Below, one piece after another: positions 33,274 to 41,993 of a stretch of 45,699 nucleotides of DNA. Where the stretch lies: NCBI GenBank assembly GCA_016717595.1, contig JADKFE010000072.1, positions 1-45,699 on the forward strand. Direction: 5' to 3'. The stretch comes from Deltaproteobacteria bacterium (GTDB lineage Bacteria; Myxococcota_A; UBA796; CAJQPC01). Position numbers and translations under genes: made by a program. Each line of letters begins with the position of its first letter. Within the stretch, counting starts at the first letter, position 1. The notes under the pieces are model-generated. The model saw nothing but the letters and a program-made list of their open reading frames with translations, was not told where the DNA came from and made no database searches.

Positions 33274-35001
33274 ATGAGCCAGATCGATCTCGACGCCAAC
33301 CTCTCCGACCTCTCCCGCGACGACTTCAAAGACTTCTTCGACGGCTTCCTTGGCGAAGGCAACGTCCGTGAGCAGAGCGTCGTCAAGGGCACCGTCATCG
33401 ACATCATCGGTGACTGGGTGATGGTTGACGTCGGCTACAAGGCCGAGGGCCGCATCTCCGCCGCCGAGTTTAAGGATGCCGACGGCAACCTGCTCATCCA
33501 CCCCGGTGACGAGGTTCACGTCTTCCTCGACTCGATGGATGAAGAGAACGGCGAGCTCCGCCTCTCCAAAGAGAAGGCCGACCAGATGAAGGCCTGGGAC
33601 GAGGTCGCCAAGGCCGTTGAGGCCGACGCCACCGTCACCGGCAACATCGTCGCCCGCGTCAAGGGCGGCCTGTCCGTCTACATCGGCGTCAAGGCGTTCT
33701 TGCCCGGCTCCCAGGTCGACCTGCGCCCGGTCAAGAACCTCGACAAGCTCATCGGCGAGACCTACGACTTCAAGATCATCAAGTTCAACAAGAAGCGCGG
33801 CAACATCGTGTTGTCCCGCCGCGTCCTGCTCGAGCAGGAGCGCGAGGCCAAGCGCAGGAAGACCATCGAGACGCTGAAGCCCGGCGTCATCATGACCGGC
33901 GTCATCAAGAACATCACCGACTACGGCGCCTTCGTCGATCTCGGCGGCATCGACGGCCTCTTGCACATCACGGACATGTCTTACGGGCGCATCCAGCACC
34001 CCTCCGAGATGTTCGAGGTCAGCCAGAGCATCGAGGTCAAGGTCCTCAAGTTCGACCCCGACAGCCAGCGCGTCTCCTTGGGCTACAAGCAGATCCGCCC
34101 CGACCCCTGGGAAGAGGCCGACTACAAGTACCCCGTGGGCGCCATCGTCCGCGGCAAGGTGGTCTCCATCCCCGACTACGGCGCCTTCGTCGAGCTGGAA
34201 GACGGCATCGAGGGCCTGGTCCACATCTCCGAGATGACCTGGAACAAGCGCATCAAGCACCCCTCCAAGCTCGTCAACATCGGCGACATCGTCGAGGCCA
34301 AGGTGCTTGGCATCGACATGGAGAACAAGCGCATCTCCCTGGGCATGCGTCAGCTTGAGGAGAACCCCTGGGACCGCGTTGAGGAGCTGTACCCCGTCGG
34401 CACGATCGTGAACGGCAAGGTGCGGAACATCACCGACTTCGGCATCTTCGTGGGCATCGAGGACGGCATTGACGGCCTCGTGCACATCAGCGACCTCTCC
34501 TGGGGCCAGCGCATCCGCCACCCCGGCGAGAAGTACAAGAAGGGCGACGACGTCGAGGCGCGCGTGCTCAACATCGACAAGCACAACGAGCGCTTCTCCT
34601 TGGGCATGAAGCAGCTCTCCGAGGATCCTTGGCTGTCCGTTCAGGGCCGCTACTTCCTCGGTCAGGTCATCGAGGGCACCGTCGTCCACAAGGCTGACTT
34701 CGGCGTGTTCGTTGAGCTTGAGGACGGCGTCGAGGGCCTCGTTCACGTCTCCGAGCTGAACAACAGCGCCGGTGAGTGGGGCGAGCAGTACAAAGAAGGC
34801 ACCAAGATCCAGGCGATCATCCTCGCGATTGACCCCCGCGACCGCAAGATCTCGCTCAGCGAGAAGGCCGCGGAAGAGGGTGGCAGCGACGACAACCGCC
34901 AGGGTGGCCAGGCCTACTCTCGCCAGCCGAGCTCCTCGACCGCCCGCCTCGGCGACATCATGGGCGACATCGCCCGCAACATGTCTCGCAACGACGAGTG
35001 A
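33274..35001 (+). CDS. rpsA: 30S ribosomal protein S1
   Basis: S1 binds mRNA on the 30S subunit. The 575-residue protein contains six S1 (OB-fold) domains: about residues 32-100 (VVKGTVIDIIGDWVMVDVG), 118-185, 203-275 (GVIKNITDYGAFVDLGG), 288-362 (GKVVSIPDYGAFVELEDG), 375-450 (GKVRNITDFGIFVGIEDG) and 460-535 (GTVVHKADFGVFVELEDG). The first two are the divergent ribosome-binding type. A Ser/Gln-rich tail follows. The start is ATG 33274 with AGGA 5-8 nt upstream; a longer frame from 33145 would cover the leader and is rejected. Codon choice is more strongly C-biased than in the neighbours (few TTG/TTA), as expected for high expression. Confidence 0.98.
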   Translation: MSQIDLDANLSDLSRDDFKDFFDGFLGEGNVREQSVVKGTVIDIIGDWVMVDVGYKAEGRISAAEFKDADGNLLIHPGDEVHVFLDSMDEENGELRLSKEKADQMKAWDEVAKAVEADATVTGNIVARVKGGLSVYIGVKAFLPGSQVDLRPVKNLDKLIGETYDFKIIKFNKKRGNIVLSRRVLLEQEREAKRRKTIETLKPGVIMTGVIKNITDYGAFVDLGGIDGLLHITDMSYGRIQHPSEMFEVSQSIEVKVLKFDPDSQRVSLGYKQIRPDPWEEADYKYPVGAIVRGKVVSIPDYGAFVELEDGIEGLVHISEMTWNKRIKHPSKLVNIGDIVEAKVLGIDMENKRISLGMRQLEENPWDRVEELYPVGTIVNGKVRNITDFGIFVGIEDGIDGLVHISDLSWGQRIRHPGEKYKKGDDVEARVLNIDKHNERFSLGMKQLSEDPWLSVQGRYFLGQVIEGTVVHKADFGVFVELEDGVEGLVHVSELNNSAGEWGEQYKEGTKIQAIILAIDPRDRKISLSEKAAEEGGSDDNRQGGQAYSRQPSSSTARLGDIMGDIARNMSRNDE

Positions 35002-35024
35002 TCGTCTCCCTCCTCTGAGGGCCT

Positions 35025-35061
35025 GATGGGGGGCGTCCATTTGACCTGGGCGCCCCCCATC
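35025..35061 (+). terminator. Strong stem-loop after rpsA
   Basis: GATGGGGGGCG (35025-35035) pairs perfectly with CGCCCCCCATC (35051-35061). A G-U pair and CCA/TGG extend the stem to 15 bp with a 7-nt loop (35040-35046). It sits 23 nt after the rpsA stop. No T-run follows (GCTTATGG), so it may act as an mRNA 3'-end stabiliser or as a terminator without a U-tract. Confidence 0.65.
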
Positions 35062-35111
35062 GCTTATGGATCGTGTCGCTCCCGGCGTGCGTGAGCGTGG
35101 AGGCTCTGACC

Positions 35112-35417
35112 GTGACCCCCAAGAACATCGTGCTTGGCCTTCTGCTCGTGCTCACCCTCGGCCTCTCGGCCTTGTTCTGGTTTCAGAACCAAGCCCAGAC
35201 GGCGATCCTCTCGCTGAACCTCTACTTCGCCGCGTGGACCTTCAGCGGCCCTGTGCCCGTCGCGACGTTGATGTTGGGCTCGGCGGGCGCGGGCCTGCTC
35301 ATCGGGCTCACCATCGGCGGCGTTCGTGGCGTCGCCAACGCTCGTCGGGTGAGCAGCCTTGAGCGTGAGCTGGCGCTCGGCGGCCGCCGCGACGGCCCCG
35401 GCGCGTGGGGAGCCTGA
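35112..35417 (+). CDS. Small LapA/DUF1049-like inner membrane protein
   Basis: The product is 101 residues, with two transmembrane helices (about residues 5-22, IVLGLLLVLTLGLSALFWF, and about 45-68, ATLMLGSAGAGLLIGLTIGG). The intervening FQNQAQTAILSLNLYFAAWTF segment and a basic cytoplasmic tail with VSSLERELA match the LapA_dom (DUF1049) pattern. In E. coli LapA works with LapB in LPS assembly control. No lapB is adjacent here, so the name is by similarity only. GTG 35112 lies 8 nt after GGAGG (35099-35103); an in-frame extension to 35073 is less likely. Confidence 0.75.
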   Translation: MTPKNIVLGLLLVLTLGLSALFWFQNQAQTAILSLNLYFAAWTFSGPVPVATLMLGSAGAGLLIGLTIGGVRGVANARRVSSLERELALGGRRDGPGAWGA

Positions 35418-35420
35418 GCT

Positions 35421-36386
35421 TTGGGCAACCTGTCCGGCCTCGGGCGCGTCTTCGGGGGTTTGTTGTTCGGCGCCGCGCTCAGCCTCGTGGGCTGCGGGGA
35501 GCCAGAGTCAAAGCTGCGGGTGGTCTCGACGAAGACCACACAGTCCAGCGCGCCAAAGCTCTCGGTGCAGCAGATCCCCGAGCTCGCCAGGCCCGATGGG
35601 CGGCTTCCGCTCACGCCGACGGAGTACAGCGCCGCGGATCTCTCGGTGAAGGGCCTCGCCGAGCTTCCTCCCGAGGCCCAGCTCGTCGCGCTGGGGGTGT
35701 TGAACCTCAGCACCGGCCCCTGTGAGCCCTGCCAGAAAGAGGGCCAGAGCCTCGCCGAGTGCCTTCGTGGTGGGCAGTGTCCCGCGGCGGGGCCCCTCGC
35801 CGAGCGCGCCGTGGGCCTCGCGGCCTTGGGCTGGCCCGTGGACAAGATCCAGCTTCGGGTGGAGCTTCCAGACGCCTGGGTTCCTGTCCCGAAGGTCGGC
35901 GCCACGATGGTCGGCGACACGAACGCGCCGGTGCAGGCCCTCGTGTTCTTCGACCTCAGCGATCCGACGATCTGCGCGGAGGTGCTGAGTCGTTGGCAGA
36001 CCCTCTCAGAGCGCTCTGACGGCGGCCTGGGCGTCACCTACGCGGTGTTGCCCAAGGCCGCGGATGACGTCGACGCGCTCTCGGGCGCGGTCGCCGCCCG
36101 CCTCGGGGTGTTCCCGGCCTTCGCCGCCGCCCGCTGCGTGACCGGCGAGACCGCCGAGGTCGCCGCCAGACGTCTGGCGCTCACCGCGGTCACCGACGCC
36201 GACCGCGCCCAGGTCGCCGAGACGATGAAGCTCGCGGCGTCTCTCGGCGTTCGCGCCGCGCCCACGGCGTTTGTGAACGGCTACCGTGCCCGGGGCCACC
36301 AAGGTGAGCTGGCCTTGGCCCGGCTCATCGACGCTGAGCTGACTGAACACATCGAGCTATCGAGGGATGATGTCCCGACGCCCTGA
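35421..36386 (+). CDS. Lipoprotein with DsbA/thioredoxin-like domain, degenerate active site
   Basis: The product is 321 residues from TTG 35421 (GGGGAG at 35407-35412). The N terminus is a lipoprotein signal with lipobox LVGC (about residues 22-25). Residues ~95-125 hold a cysteine cluster (PCEPC, ECL, QCPAA). From ~155 the pattern GDTNAPVQALVFFDLSDPTIC resembles DsbA or Thioredoxin_4 proteins, which normally read F-D-x-x-C-P-x-C. Here the first active-site Cys is missing and only one remains. The cis-Pro loop AAPTAFVNGYRARG (about 290) is intact. It may be a scaffold, or redox-active through the separate CEPC motif. It overlaps rsmB by 20 nt. Confidence 0.7.
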   Translation: MGNLSGLGRVFGGLLFGAALSLVGCGEPESKLRVVSTKTTQSSAPKLSVQQIPELARPDGRLPLTPTEYSAADLSVKGLAELPPEAQLVALGVLNLSTGPCEPCQKEGQSLAECLRGGQCPAAGPLAERAVGLAALGWPVDKIQLRVELPDAWVPVPKVGATMVGDTNAPVQALVFFDLSDPTICAEVLSRWQTLSERSDGGLGVTYAVLPKAADDVDALSGAVAARLGVFPAFAAARCVTGETAEVAARRLALTAVTDADRAQVAETMKLAASLGVRAAPTAFVNGYRARGHQGELALARLIDAELTEHIELSRDDVPTP

Positions 36387-37629
36387 GCCCCGGCTGAGCC
36401 CGGGCCGCCTGACCGCTGGGCGCGCGCTGTTAGACGCCGAGCGAGGCGGCCATCTGGATGAGGCCCTGGAGGCCGGCGGGGTTGAGGAGCGCCCCTTGGC
36501 GAACCACCTGGCCTATGGGGTCTGTCGCCGTCGTGGCGCCCTGGATCTCGCCTTGGCCGCGGTGGCCGACCGCCCCCTGCAGCGCCTCGACGCCCCGGTG
36601 CTCGTGGCCCTACGGATCGGCGCCTTCGAGCGGCTCTTCTCACGCACCCCAGACCACGCCGCCGTCGGTGAGGCCGTCGAGCTCTGCCGCGCCCTGGGTG
36701 CGCCCCACGCCTCCGGCTTCGTGAACGCGCTCTTGCGCCGGGTTGCGGCCCCCACCGAAGAGCTCCCGCGCTGGGTCAACCACCCCGCGTGGTGGGCCGA
36801 GCGGTGGCGCGCGCGCATCGGCGATGAGGCCCTCGGCGCCTGGTGTCTGCGGGAGTCCGAGCCGCCGCCGCTCGGCGTCATCGTGCGGGACGGTGACGGC
36901 GCGGGTTTCGCGGCGCGGCTCACCGCCGAGGGCCTCACCGTGCGCCCGGCCGTCGCTGGGGGCGTCGAGGTGCCCGGCGCGCTGTGTGTCGCCCCGCCCT
37001 TTGGTCGGGTAGAGGGCCTCCCCGGCTTTGAGGCGGGGGAGTTCTGGGTGATGGACCCGGCCGCCGCCGCCATCGCCGATCTGCTCGGCGCCGGCCCCGG
37101 CCAGCGTGTGCTCGACGCCTGCGCCGCGCCTGGCGGCAAGACGTTGCGCCTGCTCGCCGCGGGGGCCGAGGTGTTGGCGACGGACAAGAAGGTGAACCGC
37201 CTGGCGCGTATGGCCGAGAGCCTCGGTCGTGTCGGCCTCTCCGCCGAGACCCGCCGCGTCGACTGGGAGGCCGCCGACCCCGGCGTCACCGAGACCTTCG
37301 ACGCCGCCCTCGTCGACGCGCCATGTACGGGCCTGGGCACCATGCGCCGCCACCCTGAGGTGCGCTGGTCCCGCGGCGCAGGCGACCCCGCCGCGATGTC
37401 TCTGCACCAGCGGGTGATCCTCAAGAACGTCGCCGCCCGGGTGAAGCCCGGCGGGGTGTTGGTCTACGCGGTCTGCTCGCCGGAGCCTGAAGAGGGGGAG
37501 GCCGTGGTGCGCGCCTTCTTGCAGAGCGCGCCCGAGTGGAGCCTCGACAGCACCCTGAGCTTCGCGCCCCCTGAAGATGAAGACGCCCACTTCGCCGCCC
37601 GCATGACGCGCGCTCCAAACGCCGTTTAA
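36367..37629 (+). CDS. rsmB: 16S rRNA (cytosine-C5) methyltransferase, RsmB family
   Basis: RsmB methylates C967 of 16S rRNA using SAM. The 420-residue protein has a NusB-like N-terminal domain (about 15-150) with NHLAYGVCRRRGALD and ASGFVNALLRRV. The Rossmann methyltransferase domain follows: LDACAAPGGKT (about 253-263), the acidic ATDKK, and the catalytic pair C320 in DAPCTGLGTMRRHPE and C370 in VCSPEPEEGE. The start is ATG 36367 or ATG 36370; both lie inside the upstream lipoprotein gene. fmt and def, its frequent partners, are absent. Confidence 0.94.
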   Translation: MMSRRPEPRLSPGRLTAGRALLDAERGGHLDEALEAGGVEERPLANHLAYGVCRRRGALDLALAAVADRPLQRLDAPVLVALRIGAFERLFSRTPDHAAVGEAVELCRALGAPHASGFVNALLRRVAAPTEELPRWVNHPAWWAERWRARIGDEALGAWCLRESEPPPLGVIVRDGDGAGFAARLTAEGLTVRPAVAGGVEVPGALCVAPPFGRVEGLPGFEAGEFWVMDPAAAAIADLLGAGPGQRVLDACAAPGGKTLRLLAAGAEVLATDKKVNRLARMAESLGRVGLSAETRRVDWEAADPGVTETFDAALVDAPCTGLGTMRRHPEVRWSRGAGDPAAMSLHQRVILKNVAARVKPGGVLVYAVCSPEPEEGEAVVRAFLQSAPEWSLDSTLSFAPPEDEDAHFAARMTRAPNAV

Positions 37630-37647
37630 GGCCCCGCGAGGCACGCC

Positions 37648-40257
37648 ATGAACGCGGACACCCCGATGTTCCGCCAGTACAGCGAGCTCAAGGTCAAGCA
37701 CCCTGACGCCCTGCTGTTCTTCCGGATGGGCGACTTCTACGAGCTGTTCTTCGACGACGCACGCCTCGTCTCGGAGCAGCTCGGCCTGACGTTGACCTCC
37801 CGCAACAAAGACGACCCAAACCCCGTGCCGATGGCCGGGGTGCCCCACCACGCCGCCGCCGGGTACATCCGCGAGCTGGTGAGCCGCGGGCACAAGGTCG
37901 CCGTCGCCGATCAGGTCGAGGACCCCCGCGAGGCCAAAGGCATCGTGCGCCGGGAGATCACCCGGGTGATCACGCCGGGCCTGGGCCTGGACATCGACGA
38001 CCTGCCCCCGGCGGAGCCCTGCTGGCTCGTGGGCTTGGCCCGGGCTGGAGATCGCCTCGGCGTCGCGCTTCTAGACGCCACCACCGGGGATCTGCGGGTC
38101 ACCGAGGTGCTGAGCCTTGAGGCCGCCCTTGAGGAGCTCTCCCGGGCCGCGCCGCGAGAGGCGGTGCTGCCCCAGTCCTTGGCCCAGCTCCCCGGCGTGC
38201 GTGAGGCCTTGGCGGGGGCGCGGATCAACACCCGAGACGACGCCCGCTTTGAGCCCAAGGCCGCCCGCCGCGCGCTGTGCGCCCGCTTAGGCGTGGCCGA
38301 CCTGCGCGGCTTCGGCTGTGACGAGCACACCGTCAGCCTCGCCGCGGCCTGGGCGCTCTTGGACTACGCCGCTGAAGACGCCCGGCAAGACCTCCGCCAC
38401 GTCAGCCGTGTGCGGCCCTACAGCGCCCAGCAGCACATGGTCCTCGACGCGGCGACGCGGCGAAACTTGGAGCTGTTCCGCCCGATGCTCAGCACCGGGC
38501 GCAAAGGCACGCTCATCCACCTGCTCGACCGCACCCGCACGGCCATGGGCGGGCGCCTGCTGCGAGAGTGGCTGAGCTTCCCGCTGCTGGATCTCCACGC
38601 CATCCGGACACGCCAGGATCGTGTCCAGGCCCTCGTCGATGACGCGCCCTTACGCCGTGTGGTGCGGGAGGCCCTGCGTGGGGTCGCCGATCTGGAGCGC
38701 CTCGCGGGCAAGCTCGCCCAAGGCAGCTCCACGGCCCGGGATCTTGTGCGCCTGCGCCTGAGCGTCGAGGCCCTGCCGGGCTTGGTCAGCGCCTTGACCG
38801 CGGCCCCGGCCCTGGCCGAGCGGCTGCCCGAGGAGCTGCCCCTGGGCCTCGCCGCCGAGGTGGCGCGCTGGCTGGTGGACGACCCGCCGATCTCGATGAC
38901 TGAAGGGGGCCTCATCCGCCCCGGCGCCGACGCTGAGCTGGACGAGCTGACCCGCCTCGCCCACGACGGCAAGGCGCTGATCGCCCAGATGGAGGAGCGC
39001 GAGCAGAAACGCACGGGCATCACCTCGCTCAAGATCCGGTACAACCGAGTCTTTGGCTACTTCATCGAGATCTCCCGGGCGAATCTGCACCGCGCCCCCG
39101 CCGACTACATCCGCAAACAGACCCTCACCAACGCCGAGCGTTACGTCACCCCCGAGCTCAAGGAGTTTGAGGAGAAGGTCACCCACGCCGACGCCCGGCG
39201 AGAGCAGCTTGAGTACGAACGTTTTTCGGCGCTGCGGGAGCTGGCGGCGGGCTACGTCCCGGCGCTCCAGGCCCTCGCCGGGGTGCTCGCTGAGTTGGAC
39301 GTGTTCGCGGCCTTGGCTGAGGTCGCCGCCGACGCCCGCTATGTGCGGCCCGAGGTCGATGACAGCCTGCACCTGGAGATCGTCGGCGGTCGTCACCCGG
39401 TCGTGGAGCAGGTCGAGCTCGCCGAGCGGTTTGTGCCCAACGACCTCTCCCTTGTGCCCAGAGGCCGCCGGATGTTGATCATCACCGGCCCGAACATGTC
39501 GGGGAAGTCCACGGTGATGCGTCAGGCGGCGCTCATCACGCTGATGGCCCAGGTGGGCTCGTTTGTGCCCGCGGACAAGGCCCGGGTGGGCGTCTGCGAC
39601 CGCATCTTCACCCGGGTGGGCGCCTCGGACGACCTCGCCTCGGGGCAGTCTACGTTTATGGTGGAGATGTCGGAGACGGCGAACATCCTGCACCACGCCA
39701 CGGAGCGCTCGTTCATCATCTTGGACGAGATCGGGCGGGGAACCTCCACGTATGACGGCTTGGCCATCGCCTGGTCTGTGGCCGAGGCCCTGCACGACCG
39801 AATCCGCGCCCGGGCCTTGTTCGCGACGCATTACCACGAGCTTGTGGAGCTGGCCGAGAGCCGCCCCAACATCGCCAACGTGAGCGTCGCCGTCTCCGAG
39901 TGGGGCGAGCGCATCGTGTTTTTGCGGCGGCTCAAGGAGGGCGGGGCGTCTCGTTCCTACGGCATCCAGTGTGCGCGGCTCGCGGGCATGCCCAAAGAGG
40001 TGATTGAGCGGGCCAAATCGCTCTTGGTGGTGTTGGAGCGCCACGCGGCCTCAGCGCCAACCCCCCAGCTCAGCCTGTTTGGCGGCGGCGCCGTCGCCAA
40101 AGAGGCCAGCGTCAGCGTCGTCGAGCCCCCTCGCGCCGCCCCGGACCCGCTGCGGGAGGCGCTCGGCGCCATCGAGCCCGACCAGCTCAGCCCCCGAGAG
40201 GCCCTCGCCGCGCTCTATCGCCTCCAAGAGCTCGCCCGGGCCGAGGCGCCTCAATGA
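37648..40257 (+). CDS. mutS: DNA mismatch repair protein MutS
   Basis: MutS recognises mismatches and recruits MutL. The 869-residue protein is a full MutS1. The mismatch-binding Phe and Glu lie in FRMGDFYELFFDDA (about residues 26-39). The connector, lever and clamp domains follow. The ATPase has Walker A GPNMSGKST (about 614-622), the SQSTFMVEM-type segment GQSTFMVEMSE, Walker B ILDEIGRGTSTYDG and FATHYHEL. A short C-terminal tail contains QLSLFGGG, a probable sliding-clamp-binding motif. The start is ATG 37648 with GAGG about 6 nt upstream. It overlaps the recombinase gene by 4 nt. Confidence 0.98.
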   Translation: MNADTPMFRQYSELKVKHPDALLFFRMGDFYELFFDDARLVSEQLGLTLTSRNKDDPNPVPMAGVPHHAAAGYIRELVSRGHKVAVADQVEDPREAKGIVRREITRVITPGLGLDIDDLPPAEPCWLVGLARAGDRLGVALLDATTGDLRVTEVLSLEAALEELSRAAPREAVLPQSLAQLPGVREALAGARINTRDDARFEPKAARRALCARLGVADLRGFGCDEHTVSLAAAWALLDYAAEDARQDLRHVSRVRPYSAQQHMVLDAATRRNLELFRPMLSTGRKGTLIHLLDRTRTAMGGRLLREWLSFPLLDLHAIRTRQDRVQALVDDAPLRRVVREALRGVADLERLAGKLAQGSSTARDLVRLRLSVEALPGLVSALTAAPALAERLPEELPLGLAAEVARWLVDDPPISMTEGGLIRPGADAELDELTRLAHDGKALIAQMEEREQKRTGITSLKIRYNRVFGYFIEISRANLHRAPADYIRKQTLTNAERYVTPELKEFEEKVTHADARREQLEYERFSALRELAAGYVPALQALAGVLAELDVFAALAEVAADARYVRPEVDDSLHLEIVGGRHPVVEQVELAERFVPNDLSLVPRGRRMLIITGPNMSGKSTVMRQAALITLMAQVGSFVPADKARVGVCDRIFTRVGASDDLASGQSTFMVEMSETANILHHATERSFIILDEIGRGTSTYDGLAIAWSVAEALHDRIRARALFATHYHELVELAESRPNIANVSVAVSEWGERIVFLRRLKEGGASRSYGIQCARLAGMPKEVIERAKSLLVVLERHAASAPTPQLSLFGGGAVAKEASVSVVEPPRAAPDPLREALGAIEPDQLSPREALAALYRLQELARAEAPQ

Positions 40258-41151
40258 GCGCGCTCGACGAGAGCATCGACGAGTTCTTGGCGTTCTGCCG
40301 TGTGGAGCGGCGCCTGAGCAAAAACACCCTCGACGCCTACAGCCGCGATCTCGCCGAGCTGGCCCGGTTCCTCCACGATCACGGCGTAGACGACCCCTCC
40401 GCCGTCACCCGCGCGCTGCTCACCGAGTACATGGCGTACCTGCTGGACACCGGGCGCGGCCTGCGCAGCGCGGCCCGGCACCGGGTGAGCTATCGCCAGC
40501 TCTTCAAGTTTTTGGTCGAGGAGCGGCGCATCACCGCCGACCCGGCCCTGCTCGTCGAGGGCGCCAAGCCCGGCCGAAAGCTGCCGGGTGTGCTCAACGA
40601 GGGCCAGATCGACAAGCTGCTGAGCGCCCCCGACCCCCGCACGCCCATCGGCCAGCGGGATCTGGCGATGTTGGAGACGATGTACAGCGCGGGCCTTCGG
40701 GTGAGCGAGCTCGTGGGCTTACGGCGCGAGGGCCTACGCATCAACGAGGGCGTGGTGCTCATTCGGGGCAAAGGGGACAAAGAGCGCCTCGTGCCCTTGG
40801 GGGAGCGGGCGGCGTCGCTGATCCGGGACTACCTGGTGGGCGCCCGCGCCGCGCAGGATCCCCAAGGGTTAGAGCCCTGGGTGTTTCTCTCGCCTCGGGG
40901 CGGCGCGCTCACCCGGGCGGCGTTCTGGAGCCGGGTGAAGGTCTACGCGCGGCACGCGGGCCTGCCCACGGCGGTCTCCCCACAAGCTGCGCCACTCCTT
41001 CGCCACCCACCTCGTTGAGCATGGCGCAGACCTTCGCGCCGTGCAGCTCATGCTGGGCCACGCGAACATCTCCACCACGGAGATCTACACCCACGTCGCC
41101 CGGGCGCGGCTGCAGGCGATTCACGCCGCACATCATCCTCGGGGGTCGTGA
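40254..41151 (+). CDS. Tyrosine recombinase XerC/XerD-like, split by a frameshift
   Basis: Xer recombinases resolve chromosome dimers at dif. The first frame (ATG 40254) gives the SAM-like core-binding domain (LDESIDEFLAFCRVERRLSKNTL), then GLRVSELVGL with catalytic Arg and RGKGDKERLVPLG with catalytic Lys. It then breaks near 40964-40981. The second frame gives HKLRHSFATHLVEHG, LMLGHANISTTEIYTHV with the nucleophilic Tyr, and TGA 41149-41151. The family reads S-P-H-x-L-R-H at the junction; only one base stands where the Pro codon should be. Two missing bases, or one extra base slightly upstream (CCC at about 40964), would restore it. The joined length is about 298-299, exactly typical. XerC and XerD cannot be told apart here. 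Confidence 0.88.
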
Positions 41152-41175
41152 CTTTTTCCCGATTTGATGTACGCT
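41148..41175 (+). promoter_or_regulatory. Candidate promoter of the ferredoxin-NADP reductase gene
   Basis: GTGACT (41148-41153, four of six matches to TTGACA) and TACGCT (41170-41175, TANNNT form) are separated by 16 nt. The expected transcript start falls at about 41182, the A of the proposed ATG, with no Shine-Dalgarno before it. This suggests a leaderless mRNA. Confidence 0.4.
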
Positions 41176-41181
41176 TTGGGC

Positions 41182-41928
41182 ATGTCCGACCCATGGCAGT
41201 GCTTCCGCCTCCGGACGAGGCGTGACTGGGCCGAAGGATTGGCGACCTTTCACCTCGACGGCGAGACGCCGGAGTTTCGCGCCGGGCAGTTTCTGCGCCT
41301 GGGGGTAGACCTCGGCGAGCGTGAGCCGCTCAGCCGCCCCTACTCCGTGGCGTCCGCGCCGGGTGAGCCCCTGGAGTTTTTCATCGTGCGGGTCGACGGC
41401 GGCGCGCTCACGCCGCGGCTGTTTGACCTGCCGCTGGGCGCCGAGCTCAAGGTTCACCCCCGCGCAGGCGGCGTGTTCACCTTGGGCATGGTCCCCGACG
41501 CCGAGACCTTGTGGTTCATCTCCACGGGCACGGGCCTCGCGCCCTTCGTCTCGATGCTGCGCCAAGGCGAGCCGTTTGAGCGTTTTGAGCGGGTGGTGGT
41601 GGTGCAGTGTGTGCGCCAGCCCGAGCAGCTCTGTTACGTCGAGGAGCTCAACGCCTTGGCCGCGGCCAAGCCGGGCAAGATTCGCCAGGTGAACCTCGCC
41701 ACCCGCGCCCCGGCCGACGGCGTGCTGTTCTGCCGCATCACCCAGGCCTTCACCGACGGCAGCTTGGAGGAGGCCGCCCAGGCCACGCTCACCCCCGAGA
41801 CGGCCCAGGTGATGCTGTGCGGCAACCCCGACATGTTGATCGACATGCAGGCGCTGCTCGGCGAGCGGGGGATGCGCAAGAACCGCAAACGGGAGCCCGG
41901 CCACATCACCGTCGAGAAGTATTGGTAG
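41182..41928 (+). CDS. fpr: Ferredoxin/flavodoxin-NADP+ reductase (Fpr type)
   Basis: Fpr moves electrons between NADPH and ferredoxin or flavodoxin through FAD. The protein is about 248 residues, with FAD motif RPYSVASAP (about 47-55), NADP motif STGTGLAPFVSML (about 114-126), CGNPDMLIDM (about 213-222) and the C-terminal aromatic end VEKYW that stacks on the flavin in bacterial FPRs. The start ATG 41182 has no ribosome binding site; upstream ATG 41167 and TTG 41164 are in frame but lie on the candidate -10 box. No ferredoxin or flavodoxin gene is nearby. Confidence 0.93.
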   Translation: MSDPWQCFRLRTRRDWAEGLATFHLDGETPEFRAGQFLRLGVDLGEREPLSRPYSVASAPGEPLEFFIVRVDGGALTPRLFDLPLGAELKVHPRAGGVFTLGMVPDAETLWFISTGTGLAPFVSMLRQGEPFERFERVVVVQCVRQPEQLCYVEELNALAAAKPGKIRQVNLATRAPADGVLFCRITQAFTDGSLEEAAQATLTPETAQVMLCGNPDMLIDMQALLGERGMRKNRKREPGHITVEKYW

Positions 41929-41961
41929 GCCGGTCAAGGCCTCTAAATCACCGTTCTCAAC

Positions 41962-41993
41962 GCTAAACCGATGGTCTAATCGGGGCTAAACCG
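41962..41993. repeat. 9-nt direct repeat with internal hairpin between convergent genes
   Basis: GCTAAACCG occurs at 41962-41970 and 41985-41993. Between them CCGAT (41968-41972) and ATCGG (41979-41983) form an inverted repeat with a 6-nt loop. The segment is AT-rich for this genome and lies where fpr (plus) and fxsA (minus) converge, overlapping the fxsA end. It could be a bidirectional transcript end; evidence is weak. Confidence 0.35.

Noticed and set aside
33211..35040. 609-codon open frame antisense to rpsA
   Set aside because: It mirrors the six-domain S1 gene exactly, has no recognisable domain, and is the expected antisense shadow of C-biased third positions.
35001..35111. Possible small RNA gene in the gap after rpsA
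   Set aside because: Only the stem-loop is evident; no promoter and no family match that I can recognise.
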